From positions 2,939,155-3,003,154 of the forward strand of contig JAUPFP010000013.1 in the NCBI GenBank assembly GCA_036925085.1: a stretch of 64,000 nucleotides of DNA. Reading direction: 5' to 3'. How positions within the stretch are numbered: the first letter of the stretch is position 1; each line of letters opens with the position of its first letter. The notes beneath the pieces were generated by a model. The model saw nothing but the letters and a program-made list of their open reading frames with translations. It did no database searches and was not told the DNA's origin. This document shows, piece after piece, positions 52,023 through 64,000 of the stretch. The translations under genes and the position numbers were made by a program. This stretch comes from Brachycybe producta. Lineage: Eukaryota > Arthropoda > Diplopoda > Playtdesmida > Andrognathidae.

Positions 52023-53048
52023 AGACTGACTAGATTACCAATCAAATGTGCCCGAGTGTTAAACCAAATTAACCTCCTCCACTGCCAGCATCCTCCAGTC
52101 ATATTTTCTAGATTAGAAAAATAATGTTAGCCTCCACCTCCAACCATTGTCGTCGATTGAAATGTAATTTTTTGAGATGAAACACATCAATGGAATTTTT
52201 TTCTTCTACAGAGTTCATTTTTTAATATACAGTATAGCAATTAAAATTCACTACTTTTGAGCAACTGTATTTCTGATATTTGTAAGTCTTTGCACACAAT
52301 AATTCTGTGATTTTTTTTTTTGTAACAACAGCAAGAAATACCAGAGCTAAGCTAAATACATTACATTTTATATCGAAGTGCTGCAAAAGCACAATACATA
52401 GATCTATACTTGGATATAGTATAGGCCTACAATTACATTGTCCAATATACTTCAATTCATTTCTACCAAATTTCTATATATGACACTCTCCAAAATGTAT
52501 CTGACATTGTTTGTGTAGACTTGCCCACTATTAGATCTAAATCATCTCTAGACCCACAGGGCCACAGTACCACACACACTGAAGATGAAAAAGAGAAGAA
52601 AAAAAAACATTTTTCATTTTTTATTAAATATTATATAAAAAAAACGTCCAAGTTGTATCGTTTACCTCTGTCAAACAAACAACATAAAAGAGTTTCATAG
52701 AGGGAATCACCCCCTTTGTGTAAACGAACTCGTATTTTTTCTCAATAAAGAGATTTGCCATCATTACCTCTTTTTGTAAGTAGGAATATAATACATTTGT
52801 TATACACAATTAATTGTAAGGTCTATCATGTATAGAAAGAATTTTTCCTCAATTTCATGAAGGTCTTCTTTCAATATGAATCAACAGACTTATAAATATA
52901 CAGTATATTTATATATAGCTGCACAACTTATGCTAATAAATTGAATTTATCAGGTTTCTTTTTTAATAGTAAATTTGTTTTCTTTTAAGTTAGAACTTTA
53001 ACAGAGTTAAAGTTAAAGTTTTAACTTACGATCTTTCGTGTTTCCATT

Positions 53049-53345
53049 TAGAGCTGCGCAACTAAAATTTTAATAAACTAAAATGACTAATTAGTAGAAT
53101 TAGTCAACGCAAATAACCTCCCATTCACTAATCATAGAACATTTCTCTAAATACTAACACACACATTTCATACTTTAAACTGAAAAGTAGTTTTTAGTTT
53201 AGTCAACTAATTTTATATTTATTCAATTAGAAATTTTAGTCAACTAACAAATTCAGGCAACTAAAATAATTAGTCCACTAAATAATTATATAATTAGTCA
53301 ACTACAAATTTAGTTGACTAAAAAAATTAGGTCCACTAAAAGAAA
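53049..53345. repeat. TTAGTTGACTAA-rich repeat, first unit
   Basis: AGCTGCGCAACTAAAATTTT, CTAATTAGTAGAATTAGTCA then many TTAGTCAACTAA/TAGTTGACTAA motifs in both orientations. It pairs with a second unit at 53480-53730. Confidence 0.6.
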
Positions 53346-53479
53346 GGACAACAACAACAAACAACTATAAAAATGCGTTTTTTTTGCATTGCCCACCCAC
53401 ACAGTAATTTTGGAAAAGTTTCTCTACTTCAAGCAATGATGATTTACTACATGAATTTTATAATATATTCATAGGCTGT

Positions 53480-53730
53480 ACAACTATACAACTGTACATT
53501 TATTTAGTAACCTAAAATAACTAATTAGTAAAATTAGTTAAAGTAAATAACTCCTTATTATTCATTAATCATATAACATCATCACAATACTCAGGTATAA
53601 GGATTAACTAAAACTAAAAGGTTGATATTAGTCCAGTTGACTAATTTCATATTTTAGGCGACTAAAAAATTATTAGACAACTATTAGTTAATTTAAAAAA
53701 AAATTAGTTGCAGAGATTTAGTTCTTTTTT
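53480..53730. repeat. TTAGTTGACTAA-rich repeat, second unit
   Basis: GTACAACTATACAACTGTAC, CTAAAATAACTAATTAGTAA, AATTAGTTAAAGTAAATAAC parallels 53070-53115, ending TTAGTTGCAGAGA, which is roughly the inverse of the first unit's AGCTGCGCAACTAA start. Together they may be one duplicated MITE. Confidence 0.55.
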
Positions 53731-54874
53731 AAAGAAAAATGCTATGTAGAACTGCAATTAAGAAGTGAACAATATAGAGAATATACCCCTAAATAATATA
53801 CATGGACACAATATCCTCTCTCCTAACATATGACAAAGTCATCCTAAGGGAAATTATTGCACTTTTTTTTTGTAAAAAAATCTTAAGATAAAAGTGCTGA
53901 ACATGTACTTTATGGATTTTTTTCCCGTAAGGTATATGAATCTTATGTCGTTTTAGCCTTTATATAATATAATGTACTATACAACATATACCACACATAC
54001 CACAATGCAATCATTAAGATGACGCCAGTGATTAACGGATGAAGTAGTAGTAGTTTTAGTAGTAGCCCAATAGTACTGTGGTCGAGAACAAAAAAAAATG
54101 AAATTGTTCATCACGTGACCATAATAACCTTTTTAGGCTATGATTTAAGTGGACTCAAAAAAGGTCACTTACAAAAGGTTATCGTCATTTCAGAAATAAA
54201 CGTGTACATTCCATCCTATCACAATAAACCAATATACTTGTAGTACTTTTTTTCTACCACCACCACCACTACCACCACCCAAGACCAGATTTTTTTTTTC
54301 CTGCAGTACCTTTATTTTATTTCTTTTGTAATTGCCTTTCATCTCCAGACTCCATTCCCCATTTTTTTCTTCAATTTTGTCAATTCCCTTCCCCCCCCCC
54401 CAAACTTTCAAATGTCTTTCTCAGACTTTCTGCCTTCTTCAATATTTTTTTGTTGCCAGTTTATTTTCAATGATACAAGAATTTTTTTCGTATTGCATTT
54501 AAGATATAATGGCTGTGTCCGGAAACTAAAGAAAAAGCTATTTATCTGTAAAGAAAACAGAAAAGTAGTGTCCGGAAACAACATGTGAGTTTTGAAAAAA
54601 AAAACATGTTCATGAAAAGTGCTTGCTCGCTCATGTAATCCTTATTCTTACTTTCTTGAGAAGATTCAATGAATAGTAATGTCAGAATCTAAAGAATGTG
54701 TCATGTTTGCATCATTGGCTTCTCATATGAGTCTTTCTAAGACCTCATGTTTGAAAAGAAAATGGCAAAATGAAGCATATTCAGAAATTTATTTTGTTTA
54801 AAAAAATGTTTTAAGAGGTGTAGCGATCTGTCCATCACAATAGTAGATTTTTTTTACAGCCTGAAGAGCTAAAA

Positions 54875-54987
54875 CAGTGTTCCTCAAACGTTTCCCAATG
54901 GCGGACCACTAGATAAGTTGTCGGTTGCTAAGTACCATCTGCAGACCACCTGGCACACCACGGCGGACCACAGTTTGAGTAACACTG
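54875..54987. mobile_element. Short hAT-like MITE (113 bp)
   Basis: CAGTGTTCCTCAAACGTTT and inverted CAGTGTTACTCAAACTGTG bound a compact, less AT-rich body with GCGGACCAC occurring twice. Flanks AGCTAAAA and AACTAGAT agree at 5 of 8 positions. Confidence 0.7.
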
Positions 54988-56276
54988 AACTAGATTTTAG
55001 TTTCTAGACACATCTATTGAACCCCTGAATTAACGTACCAATTGGTGGTAAATTAAAGAAGACTGGTTGCATTATTTAAATGAAGACTCTTTTAACAGGA
55101 AGTTGTGTTAATATGCTCAATGTTGATGTACAGCTGTAACAAAAAGGCAAGGCCCCCCAAAAAAATAAACATTTGGCAAAATATACATTAAGAAGGAACA
55201 GTTGCAATTGTTGCTTACTGAGCTTCCAAAGGCTCATTTAAATAATTTAACACAGCAATTTTGAGTTAACAAATAATAGAGCTTCGTATAATATCATATT
55301 CGTTTGTAATTTATAAACTTTTAAAAAACTTTTCTAAAATAACAATGAAGTTTCAAAGTTTTTTGTTTTGTAGTTTCTCCATTGTGACAAACCATATATA
55401 ATGAATAACCTTGCTTTCCAAAGTTTGCATAAATAAACTTTTACCATTACTGCATTCAAAAATGTATTTTTTCATGAATGCTGTTTTTCTTGAATATGCA
55501 TAACAAATTAAGATTCTTCTTAGTCTCAACTCACAACCACTAATGGTAGTCATTTTTTTATTATGATTTCATAGGGTTAAAAAGCTCAAATAAGACAGAA
55601 GCAAACAATAGGGATATTATATTGACACACAAAACATATGAATATAAGAAGGTATATCATATATATAGCTATAGGCAAACCTTTCCTTTGCTCATATATA
55701 AATAAAGACATGAAACATGTCCTCACTATATGTAATTCTAAAGAAGAAAAAAAAGAGCCAAAGGGAAGAAGAACGAAGGAGAAAAAAAATATGGCAGAAG
55801 CAAGATTTCACAAGAGTTAAGTGAAGCGCAAACAATAGTCGTATCAATCCATTAGGGAATCGCTGTCACTGGACTGATCGATTAGTATCCTCTATATGTA
55901 ATTCCCTTCTTACTTTCATGGTTTTACCTTCCAGAGAATGACATAGTCTTCTACTAATATAAGCTATTGACATTAGGACCAAATAACATGCCTTGCAGGC
56001 TACTACAACTACTACTGCTGCTGATACTACTGCTGCAACAAAACTTGGCTAAGTTCTTACCATTTGTATATACAGTACTTTGTAAAGAAAAATACCGGTA
56101 TAAAGATTATAAAGGATTACAAAGGAACATCACAAACATGAAAAAAATCGAACACATTTTTCTAAAGAAAAAAAACAAAACAATGTTTTAATGGAATACT
56201 CACAAAATTAAAAACTGTTAACAGATGAATATGACAGTGTACTAAGAGACATATATAAAACATATGAGCCAGTATG

Positions 56277-56567
56277 CTCTTACAAAAACATTGCCTAGTC
56301 CATAGGCTAAACTGAACCTGGGCTGGTAATTTTATAAAAAAAATGCTCCTGGGCGTTGAGGGCCCTATGGACCTCATATAGGCTTTGTGGGCTTTATGGG
56401 AGCCCAGCTGATGAGATTTATTGGGCTTTATGGGCATGGTGGGCCTTGTGAGCTTTGTGGGTCTTATCTGTTTCGTGGGCCTTTAGCTTCATGGGTTGGG
56501 CTCACTATAAGGTTTTGCGAAGCAGCCAGGCCCTCAATTTTTATTTGCAAAATGCTGGTCTCTACAG
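56277..56567. mobile_element. Degraded relative of the 47751 hAT/minisatellite element
   Basis: CCATAGGCTAAACTGAACCT, GGGCTGGTAATTTTAT and repeated TTTGTGGGCTTTATGGG units parallel 47765-47880. The right end ATGCTGGTCTCTA matches inverted TAGAGACC. The left end is decayed and no target duplication is clear. Confidence 0.6.
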
Positions 56568-57255
56568 TGATTTTCTATTTATGGCTTATGACTTAAAACA
56601 GAAACTAAAACTTTATTTAGGTCAAAACTTGATTATTCAAATATAGCCACCATTTGTAAAACAATAATTATTTATAGAAGCATGCACATTGAAAGACAAA
56701 TTTGCCTTATTGAATGTTTACTTTGCCTTTTCTAATAGTTGATAAATGCTAATGGTTGTTAATATTAGTCTGTCAAAGATTTTAACTTTGAAGTTCTGTT
56801 AGGCATATTCACAAAAGAGAGACAACTAACTCTGTGATGCCATTTCATATATGTACATATCTACACAAACAAAACAAGACAAATTTTCATGATGTATTGG
56901 CCTTTGCTAAATGAAAAAGTGCATTTATTAGAAGGCTAGGAGCCATATTGTCCATTACTCGCAAAGTTTGCTCTTTTTTTCTAAAATAAATATTGACTTA
57001 GACAAGTACACCTTCTAATTAGTAATCTTTCTTTTGTAACTATGGTAAATGTTTATAGAACACATCTCTACAGCTATTACTTTACACCAATGATATGCAA
57101 TTTTATTCATTTTTTTTAGCAAGTATTATTGTGCATCTTAATGAGAATTACAACTCTTGAGATCTCAATTAACCAATCATTTGCCTCGTTACTAAAACTT
57201 GTACATGTAAGTTATACGAAAAACTCAAAGAAGTAACTCTAAACTTATTTTAATA

Positions 57256-57500
57256 CAGAGTGTGTCAAAATGTATACACTCTTTAGTTGTTAATAACTGC
57301 CATGTTTATTTTCTGAAATTTAATTTAATAATTTTATAATTAAGAGTAAATGTTACAAGAAAGATTAGATATAACAGCATAGCATGTTTTATGTTTATAT
57401 GATGATGCATTTTATCAAGTTTTCAAAATGTCCACCATTCTCAATTTAGGCATTGCTGATAATGGTAAGACACTGATCTGCTGCAAAGATTAACATATTT
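57256..57500 (-). pseudogene. Mariner/IS630-type transposase tail and end, fossil
   Basis: CAGAGTGTGTCAAAATGTAT at 57256, preceded by TA, is a mariner-like end. On the minus strand near 57412-57445 one frame reads IENGGHFENLI, the characteristic C-terminus of IS630/mariner transposases of the family seen at 10484-11270. Frames are broken before it. The other end was not found. Confidence 0.5.
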
Positions 57501-58809
57501 CTTGCATTTGTGCAACAATTCTATTCGATTTCTTCCCGTTTATACAATTATGGCAAGAAACTGAAGAGAATTGTCTAAAATAAAGAAAATAACTAAGTGT
57601 GCATGAAAGAGTCAAATTCTGCAACATAAAGGGGATATTAGTTACTTTGCAACTAATTACAAAGCCTGACATCATTATTAATTTAATTCAGTTAATTATT
57701 CATTGCAACTTTAAAAAACTTATTTATTGATTTCAATTGACAGCTAGACTCTGTCAAACTTTTGTCTTTCAAAACGCACAATGGAATATTGAAAAATATT
57801 GGGTTTGATGGGAGGAACCAATGAAAATGTTTTTTCCAATATAAAATATATATATATATATTTTCTAAACCAAATGTCCATTTTTCAATCGATTGTTTCA
57901 AACATCAAAAGAAACATAGAATCTAAATTGAGACACAAAAAAAAGTTTCCTGCTACTATTGTCAAACAAACATAAGTGACCTTTTCTTTCAAATATGTTT
58001 GTGGTGGCCATGCCCACTTTAATGTAGGTATGCTTACATTAAAAACATACAGTAGGACCTATACTCAAATGTAGAGACATATTCCATTTACCTTTTACTT
58101 TGACTTGCTCAAAAGGTTTTTATACGCCTATTATTTATACATGCATTGGGAAAAAAAAGAGAAACAAAAAATATCACATGTTTTGAATAAAACAGTAGTA
58201 TATCAAAGAACACATACACACAATGCAAGCATTAGATTAGGCTATGAAATCCTGGCTCCTGTTGAATATAAAACAAATGGAAAATAGCATATTCTCAATG
58301 AAAGACAATGTCTCATACACATACAGACACAATATAGAATTATCGAACTGAATGTGACATATAATATAAAAACCTGCATATAGATCAGGTATATACGTGT
58401 ACACTGTGTACAGAAATACAACTTATACAAGTGTATTTGTTGGACTTGCATATGACTATCTGACCCTGTTAAGAGACTAAAGAGCACCATATATACCGGT
58501 TGCTGTTTACCGAATTTCACGTCAACAATGTACTGCTAATGGAATCCAATACATGTACTGAGTTTCATGTTGTTTGTTGTCAATGTTCAAAATCTCAGAA
58601 TGACAACAAAAAAAAGCAAAACAGAACAAATACGTTTTTTTGTCCACCCACAACTGCATATTTTATTAAAGTCGATATTCGGATATTGTTGCTATTTTTG
58701 AAACTGAATGAGAAGTGGAAGAAAAAAAAATACATTTCTGTTGATGTTTTTTTTTCAAAACTTAAATCAGATAGACTTGGACATTTTAGTTGTCACGCAA
58801 TATAAAGAA

Positions 58810-59252
58810 TGAGGGTTGCCACCAACATAGAAAACCTTGAAATTCTCTGGAAATTTGAAATTTAATTTAAAACTCAGACACAAAGCGAGGAAATTTATGG
58901 AAAAATTAAAATTCACTAAATATTTCTTTGTTATTTTCACTGCAATATGTAATATTATGTAATACTTAAAAGAGGAACTTATTTAGAAAAAAATTCTATT
59001 GTATCAGAGCAAAATACCTCGGTGTATTGTGGTTGACCAAATTATAATGGAACATTTTTTTTTTTTAAAAAATACATCTTTTTCATGAAAAAAAGATTGT
59101 CGATTTTTTTTTAAATAAAAAGATCACATAGCCATTTTAACAGAAATCTTTATAACATCAATTGCTATAAAGTAAAGGCAACCAAAGAACACAATTAAGA
59201 AACTGTTTTATGATATAAATCGTTCTGTCTCAAAAGTGGCAACCTGTCTATA
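58810..59252. mobile_element. Candidate hAT-like repeat with AGGGTTGCCAC ends
   Basis: GAGGGTTGCCACCAACAT faces inverted GACAGGTTGCCACTTTTGAG. Flanks TATAAAGA and TATAATTG agree partly. The interior has TTGAAATTCTCTGGAAATTT and long A/T runs similar in style to 34550-34810. Confidence 0.4.
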
Positions 59253-59464
59253 ATTGAGGTAACTGTAATCATAAAGCTGGTATCCCAGCTTTATTGTACT
59301 GAACTAAATAAAAAAACTCCAAATCTTTTAAAATTACAAATGCGATAAACACATGTACAAATGCAATGTGCATGGTTTGTTGATCTAATTTATTTTCTGT
59401 AAAAAAAATTTCTCCCCTTTCCATACCTACATTTTCCCCCCTGATTTTCTTCTCTCCTTTTACT

Positions 59465-59702
<238 letters not shown>

Positions 59703-60262
59703 TTTTCTTGAATTTCTCTTGTGTTTTTCTCCTTCTCCACGACACCCTTCCTTATTTTTCTCATTTTCTTTTTACGTTCAGAATCGTATGAGCGTATAAC
59801 TAGGTTCATCCATCCACCCTTTTTTCCCATTTTGCATCTAAAACCTCTTTAATTTACAATCTCCAATTCAAAGTGTTCACTGTTCACTATGGGTTAAACA
59901 TACTGTATAAGGATTGGTGATGGTGGTGCTTAGGTCTCTCTTTCTACACTTGCATCATCCATCCCCCCTTTTCTCTTTTTCATTTCCCTACAAAAGGAAA
60001 CAGTTGCAATACCAACTAATTGGTAAAATTTAATTAAAATGCGAAATTCAAGACAAATGCATATATACATATAGGAATGTAATCTGTACACCTGTATTGC
60101 ATGATAAGGGTTGGATATAAGAATGTTTTACAGAAATGGACACTTTAAGCCCATTTCTCCATCTATCTATTTATCTGTTTACTTCAAAGAAGGCTTTTTA
60201 TCTGAATGCCAAGTTTTGTGTAAAGTCTTCAACATTTGTGTGTATATTACACTAGAGACTTC

Positions 60263-60298
60263 TCTACTGCTACTACTACTACTACTACTACTACTACA
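60263..60298. repeat. CTA trinucleotide microsatellite
   Basis: Ten or more CTA units with one CTG near the start. Confidence 0.9.
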
Positions 60299-61543
60299 CA
60301 ACAGTGTTCCAAATGTTGTTTGGTATGTATCGCAATTTATAAATGTAACATAGAAAAATCTCGTCCGTCTCTTTTTTTTTACCCTCAACCACCTCCTCTT
60401 TCCACCTCCTCTCAATTGATAAATAGATGTAGCAACACAACACCAAGTGGATCAGTCATAAATACTGAGTAAAAGGGGATTAAACGTGATTGCAAACTAT
60501 TGATTTGCCTTCACTGCCTCGTTTCTAACTTGATTTAGTAGAAATTTCCTCGCAGGCACACAATGGATTTTTAGTTTTTTTTTTCAAAAACCTAAACGAC
60601 CATTTGATCTATTCTAAGATGACATCAACTAAAAAAATAAACTCATATATATATAGGTCTAGTCTATAAAAAAAATTATATGTACGTTTTTGAGGAGCAG
60701 GCATTGAGCTCTTGTTTATTTCTCAGAATACTACTTGAATTTATTTTTGGATTTTTCATTCAAACAATTAAAAAGAGTAAGGCAACACGTTAAAGTTTAT
60801 TGAAAACTTTGAAGATTCAATGAAAAGGATGAATGGATAGTTGTTTCAACGTAAGATGAAACTTGTGACGTTCCGAGAAGTTGACAAAAATTTAGGATTG
60901 TCATTTTGTCTGATTAAAAAAAGGGGTAATAACAAACGAATGCAAAAACACTTTTGTTTAAACTGATCAGAACGTTTGCTATCATCACCTCTTTTCTATC
61001 AGACTAAATGACACATAAAATGAAGTTTTAGTTCTCTAAATGAACCAACAGGTGTTATATAACATCCTAAACATACCAGAAAAAAACCTTATGTTTGTTT
61101 TTCTGTAGACAAATTTCATTTAAATGACCGCAACTTTGAGAATGCATGTCCACCACTGGAGTCCTAATAAATTTTACTGGTACCTCCTGAAGAATGGTTT
61201 TGAAAAATTCCATTGGAAACGTTAACTTAAAAAAAATATTTTATCTTACCCGTCGAGCAATAAACTATACTATATTTTCTACTGTAAAAATAAAAAGTCA
61301 TGAACTCATAAACTATTTTCAGTTTACTTTGAGCTCAATTTTTAGCTACCTAACTTCAATACAGTCATAATGACAATAAACTCTTGTTTTACAACTTCTT
61401 GAAGAATAAAATTAACGTATCGGTCACTGTACTTTTTGTTTTACTATTGTAACGACTTGTTTTAGTTATTTGTTCGGGTTTTTCTTTTTCTTTCTTTCTT
61501 TCTGGCTATCATTTGTTTCATTTTATTAGTTAATTTTACTGTA

Positions 61544-61668
61544 CAGGGTGGCCAAAATATATTATACTCTTAATTGTCGTCATCTTTGGAAAACAAAAAA
61601 AAAATGTGAAAACGAAATCTGATGATGGCAGCAAATAAAAAGACATTGTGGCCACCCACCGCACCCAG
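61544..61668. mobile_element. Mariner-like MITE (125 bp)
   Basis: CAGGGTGGCCAAAATAT at the left and, inverted, CTGGGTGCGGTGGGTGGCCA at the right, each next to TA. No coding capacity. Confidence 0.55.
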
Positions 61669-62217
61669 TATATTGTATTTTTCTGAGTTGCAAGCTATAT
61701 TCATAGATAGCAATCAGGCTGTTTTTTATGTTATTTTTTTAATAAAAAAGCAATTATTTTAATATTTAATATGAGTTTGAAGAAGAAAAAAATGCTAGAA
61801 GTCTAGAACAGACTCGTAAAATTTAATTTTGATATTTTTTTTAAATAGAAAAAAGAGTAAAAAAAAAATTCTTGAAATCCATCTTGTCTTATGAAGATAT
61901 TATAAACATGTATTGTTACTACATTTAAAACATTGAAGCATTTAAAAGGATGCTTCTTGATTCTGGAAGCAAGAAATGAAGACAAAAGTTGAAAAAAAAA
62001 GTAATTTATCGAAATAGTAAACATCCCCTGTTTGTATTTTCGCAATATACACATGTATACATACTGTATGTATGTATGGATGTGTATACAACATGTAAGA
62101 AGCCTACAGCTTTACTAAAAAGAAAGTTGCATACATATATCCTAATATCTATTTTAGTTTCTTTTATACTGTATAACCAGCATGTCAGTATGATGTTTCC
62201 ATGTATATATGAGTTAT

Positions 62218-62219
<2 letters not shown>

Positions 62220-62271
<52 letters not shown>
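62220..62271. repeat. AG dinucleotide microsatellite
   Basis: About 25 AG units with one AAAG interruption. Similar smaller AG/CT tracts occur at 2598-2620, 14872-14889, 21267-21281, 23982-24000 and 32713-32732. Confidence 0.95.
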
Positions 62272-62272
<1 letters not shown>

Positions 62273-63418
62273 AACCCAGACATCTTTTTGGCCCCCATTA
62301 TTATTACTTTTCTTCTTTTTCACCATAAAAATCTAGTCATATATATATGTGTGTGTAACCCTTATTATTCTAATTTTGTATATTATCATCACATGTGTGT
62401 GTATGTGTTGCATTTAGAGGTCTACACATAAAAAACTGTGCATCATCATTTGCAGTATTGCAGTGTTAAGTGCAGTTTACAGATCACATTTAGAAGAAGT
62501 TATGCTTACTTAGAGCTTTTTTTACACTTGTTGAAAATTGTTAGCATGGAAATGGGGTATAATTTTTTTTTTAAAAAAAAGAAGAAAGACAAAAAAAATG
62601 TACCCTTACATATATTTTCAACATCATATAGCTAAATTAGAGAAAGCATAATGTTAACTTTCTTGAATGCAAATACATTATCTTAGAAAATGGCATACGC
62701 CAGGGTGGTGATTACGATCTCGACGGCTGGTTTTTTTTACACATTTATTACTTATCCAATTTGAAGTATAAGAAAGATAAAAAAATGTTGTAAGGAGGGG
62801 GGGGGGGGTAAACAAGCCACTTCAGTGAATTCACAAGTATCTATCAGATGAAGAAAGAAGACTCCTCCTATATTTTGTATAGTATGACATGAGTTTTACT
62901 TGCATGCATGCATTATGCCTTTTTTTTCTCTAAAAAAATTGCTTGATTATTGCACAAACACCACATTCAAATCTTATCTCTCATAAAACATAACGTAAAT
63001 CATCACTATATACCAACCATCAATTCCATCATCAAATTAGCAAGTTTAAATCTAACAATGAGAATACAGTAGTTTTGGTCGCTATAACTTTTTTTTTGTA
63101 ACATGGGAATTCTTTTTTTTTTTGAGTATGGTATTAAATTTTCAGATGCTTTTCTTGAGTTTTATTACAAACTACCAAAGAATATGGCTTCAAATGTGGT
63201 TTTTCCCCGGTTTTAAAATAGTTCCTGTTTAAAATGTTATTTTGCTTTAAAACATTTAGCTTTAAAGCATTAAGCTGAAACTGCATAGAAATGCTTTTGC
63301 TAAAGTGCGTGAATTATTAATTACAAGCAAAGCTACAATGTTTCAAGCATGCATAATTAATAGTTATATGGTAAAGTAGGGCAAGTGCAGCAATTATCAA
63401 TAATTTCCGACGTTTTAC

Positions 63419-63676
63419 ACGGGACAGACTAATCGTAGGTCACTAGGTGACCTACACTTTAAGATAGTAATTTGGAGAAGAACTGTGGGTCAGTCAGTGA
63501 CCTACACTTTTAGATTTGAACTGTGGGTCACTCAGTAACGTACACTTTTTTTAAATTTTGAGGGTCTGGGGGCACACCCCAGACCCCCTGCAACAAGCTG
63601 AATTTAAAAATAATCATCGATATAAAAACGTTCTAAAGTGTAGGTCACCTAGTGACCTACGATTAGTTTGTCCCGT
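63419..63676. mobile_element. 258-bp MITE with four inverted AGGTCA half-site pairs
   Basis: ACGGGACAGACTAATCGTAG at the left matches the inverted right end over about 43 bases with few differences, and TTTAC flanks both sides (63414-63418 and 63677-63681). Four modules (63435-63455, 63485-63505, 63523-63543, 63640-63660) have AGGTCA or GGGTCA facing TGACCT across 5 bases, one of them degraded. A GC hairpin GGGTCTGGGG / CCCCAGACCC (63562-63586) sits inside. No ORF. Superfamily not assigned. Confidence 0.85.
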
Positions 63677-64000
63677 TTTACTTGGCAATATACACTCTTG
63701 TGCTATTGTAAAATGTTAATTGTGTAGTTTGGGTTTTGTCCTTTAAGAATACGCGCTAAAATCTTTAACCTAACATCTTTTAACCTTTTGAAATTTCGAA
63801 AAGTATAACAGATTGTGTTGCATTGCCCCAACTATTTATTGGAGTAAGTCTATGACAACCGTACACGACTATTGCTAACTAAAAAATATTTATTTATTTC
63901 AAATAACATATCAAATGTCTGAATAAAAGGCATTGGGTATTCAATGAAGAACATATGGAGCTTCAAAACTAGAAGAAAAAAAACATCCCGAGTTGCATAT

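Noticed and set aside
62006-62326. Minus-strand ORF with Leu-Ser repeats
   Set aside because: The repeats come from the AG/CT microsatellite at 62220-62271.

Overview
The window looks like nuclear DNA from an AT-rich animal (by eye about 30% GC). It is dominated by non-coding sequence, microsatellites, homopolymer runs and small DNA transposons. Only one protein-coding gene can be supported. It is the first coding exon (38841-39937, + strand) of a heparan sulfate glucosamine 3-O-sulfotransferase: a type II membrane protein with a very long low-complexity stem, followed by the PAPS-binding start of the sulfotransferase domain. The exon stops at a clear GTAAG splice donor. No second exon is visible in the remaining 24 kb, so positions 39938-64000 are read as the 5' part of a very large first intron. 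The gene family is animal, and the TAGGCCTA-type motifs, mariner and hAT elements suggest an invertebrate. The species cannot be named from this sequence.

Layout. Positions 1-37190 are intergenic (upstream) DNA with no convincing coding region. They carry a series of small transposons, several with target-site duplications visible at the ends: a hAT element at 3153-3514 (TSD TAGTTGCC), a hAT-like element at 4178-4645 (TSD CTCTACGT), a PIF/Harbinger-like element at 5897-6273 (TSD TTA), and an internally deleted IS630/mariner fossil at 10484-11270 (TA flanks). There is also a long-TIR foldback element with a CRE palindrome in its loop (2840-3035), a foldback element built of 16-bp tandem units in inverted arms (32946-33415), degenerate tandem arrays (8.2-8.6, 9.5-9.7, 12.4-12.8, 19.3-19.6 kb) and near-perfect hairpins (28265-28327, 29541-29637).

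Positions 37191-38840 are the likely promoter and 5' UTR zone. It holds a CT microsatellite, a locally less AT-rich stretch, a TATAAA with a neighbouring CRE-like site, and upstream AUGs just before the start codon.

The intron (39938-64000) carries a reverse-oriented second copy of the hAT family at 49727-50139 (TSD CAGTCAGC), a TAGAG-ended hAT element with an internal GGGCCT/GTGGGCTT minisatellite at 47751-48189 (TSD ATGTAAAG), two related long-TIR elements (42.5 and 47.2 kb), a tandemly duplicated TTAGTTGACTAA-rich repeat (53 kb), mariner-type ends at 57.3 and 61.5 kb, a 234-bp AT dinucleotide tract (59.5 kb), and a 258-bp element at 63419-63676 with four inverted AGGTCA-like half-site pairs.

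There is no evidence of an operon, CRISPR array, prokaryotic system or RNA gene. The most notable items are the sulfotransferase exon with its overlapping upstream ORFs, the AGGTCA-palindrome transposon, the 16-bp-unit foldback element and the mariner fossil.
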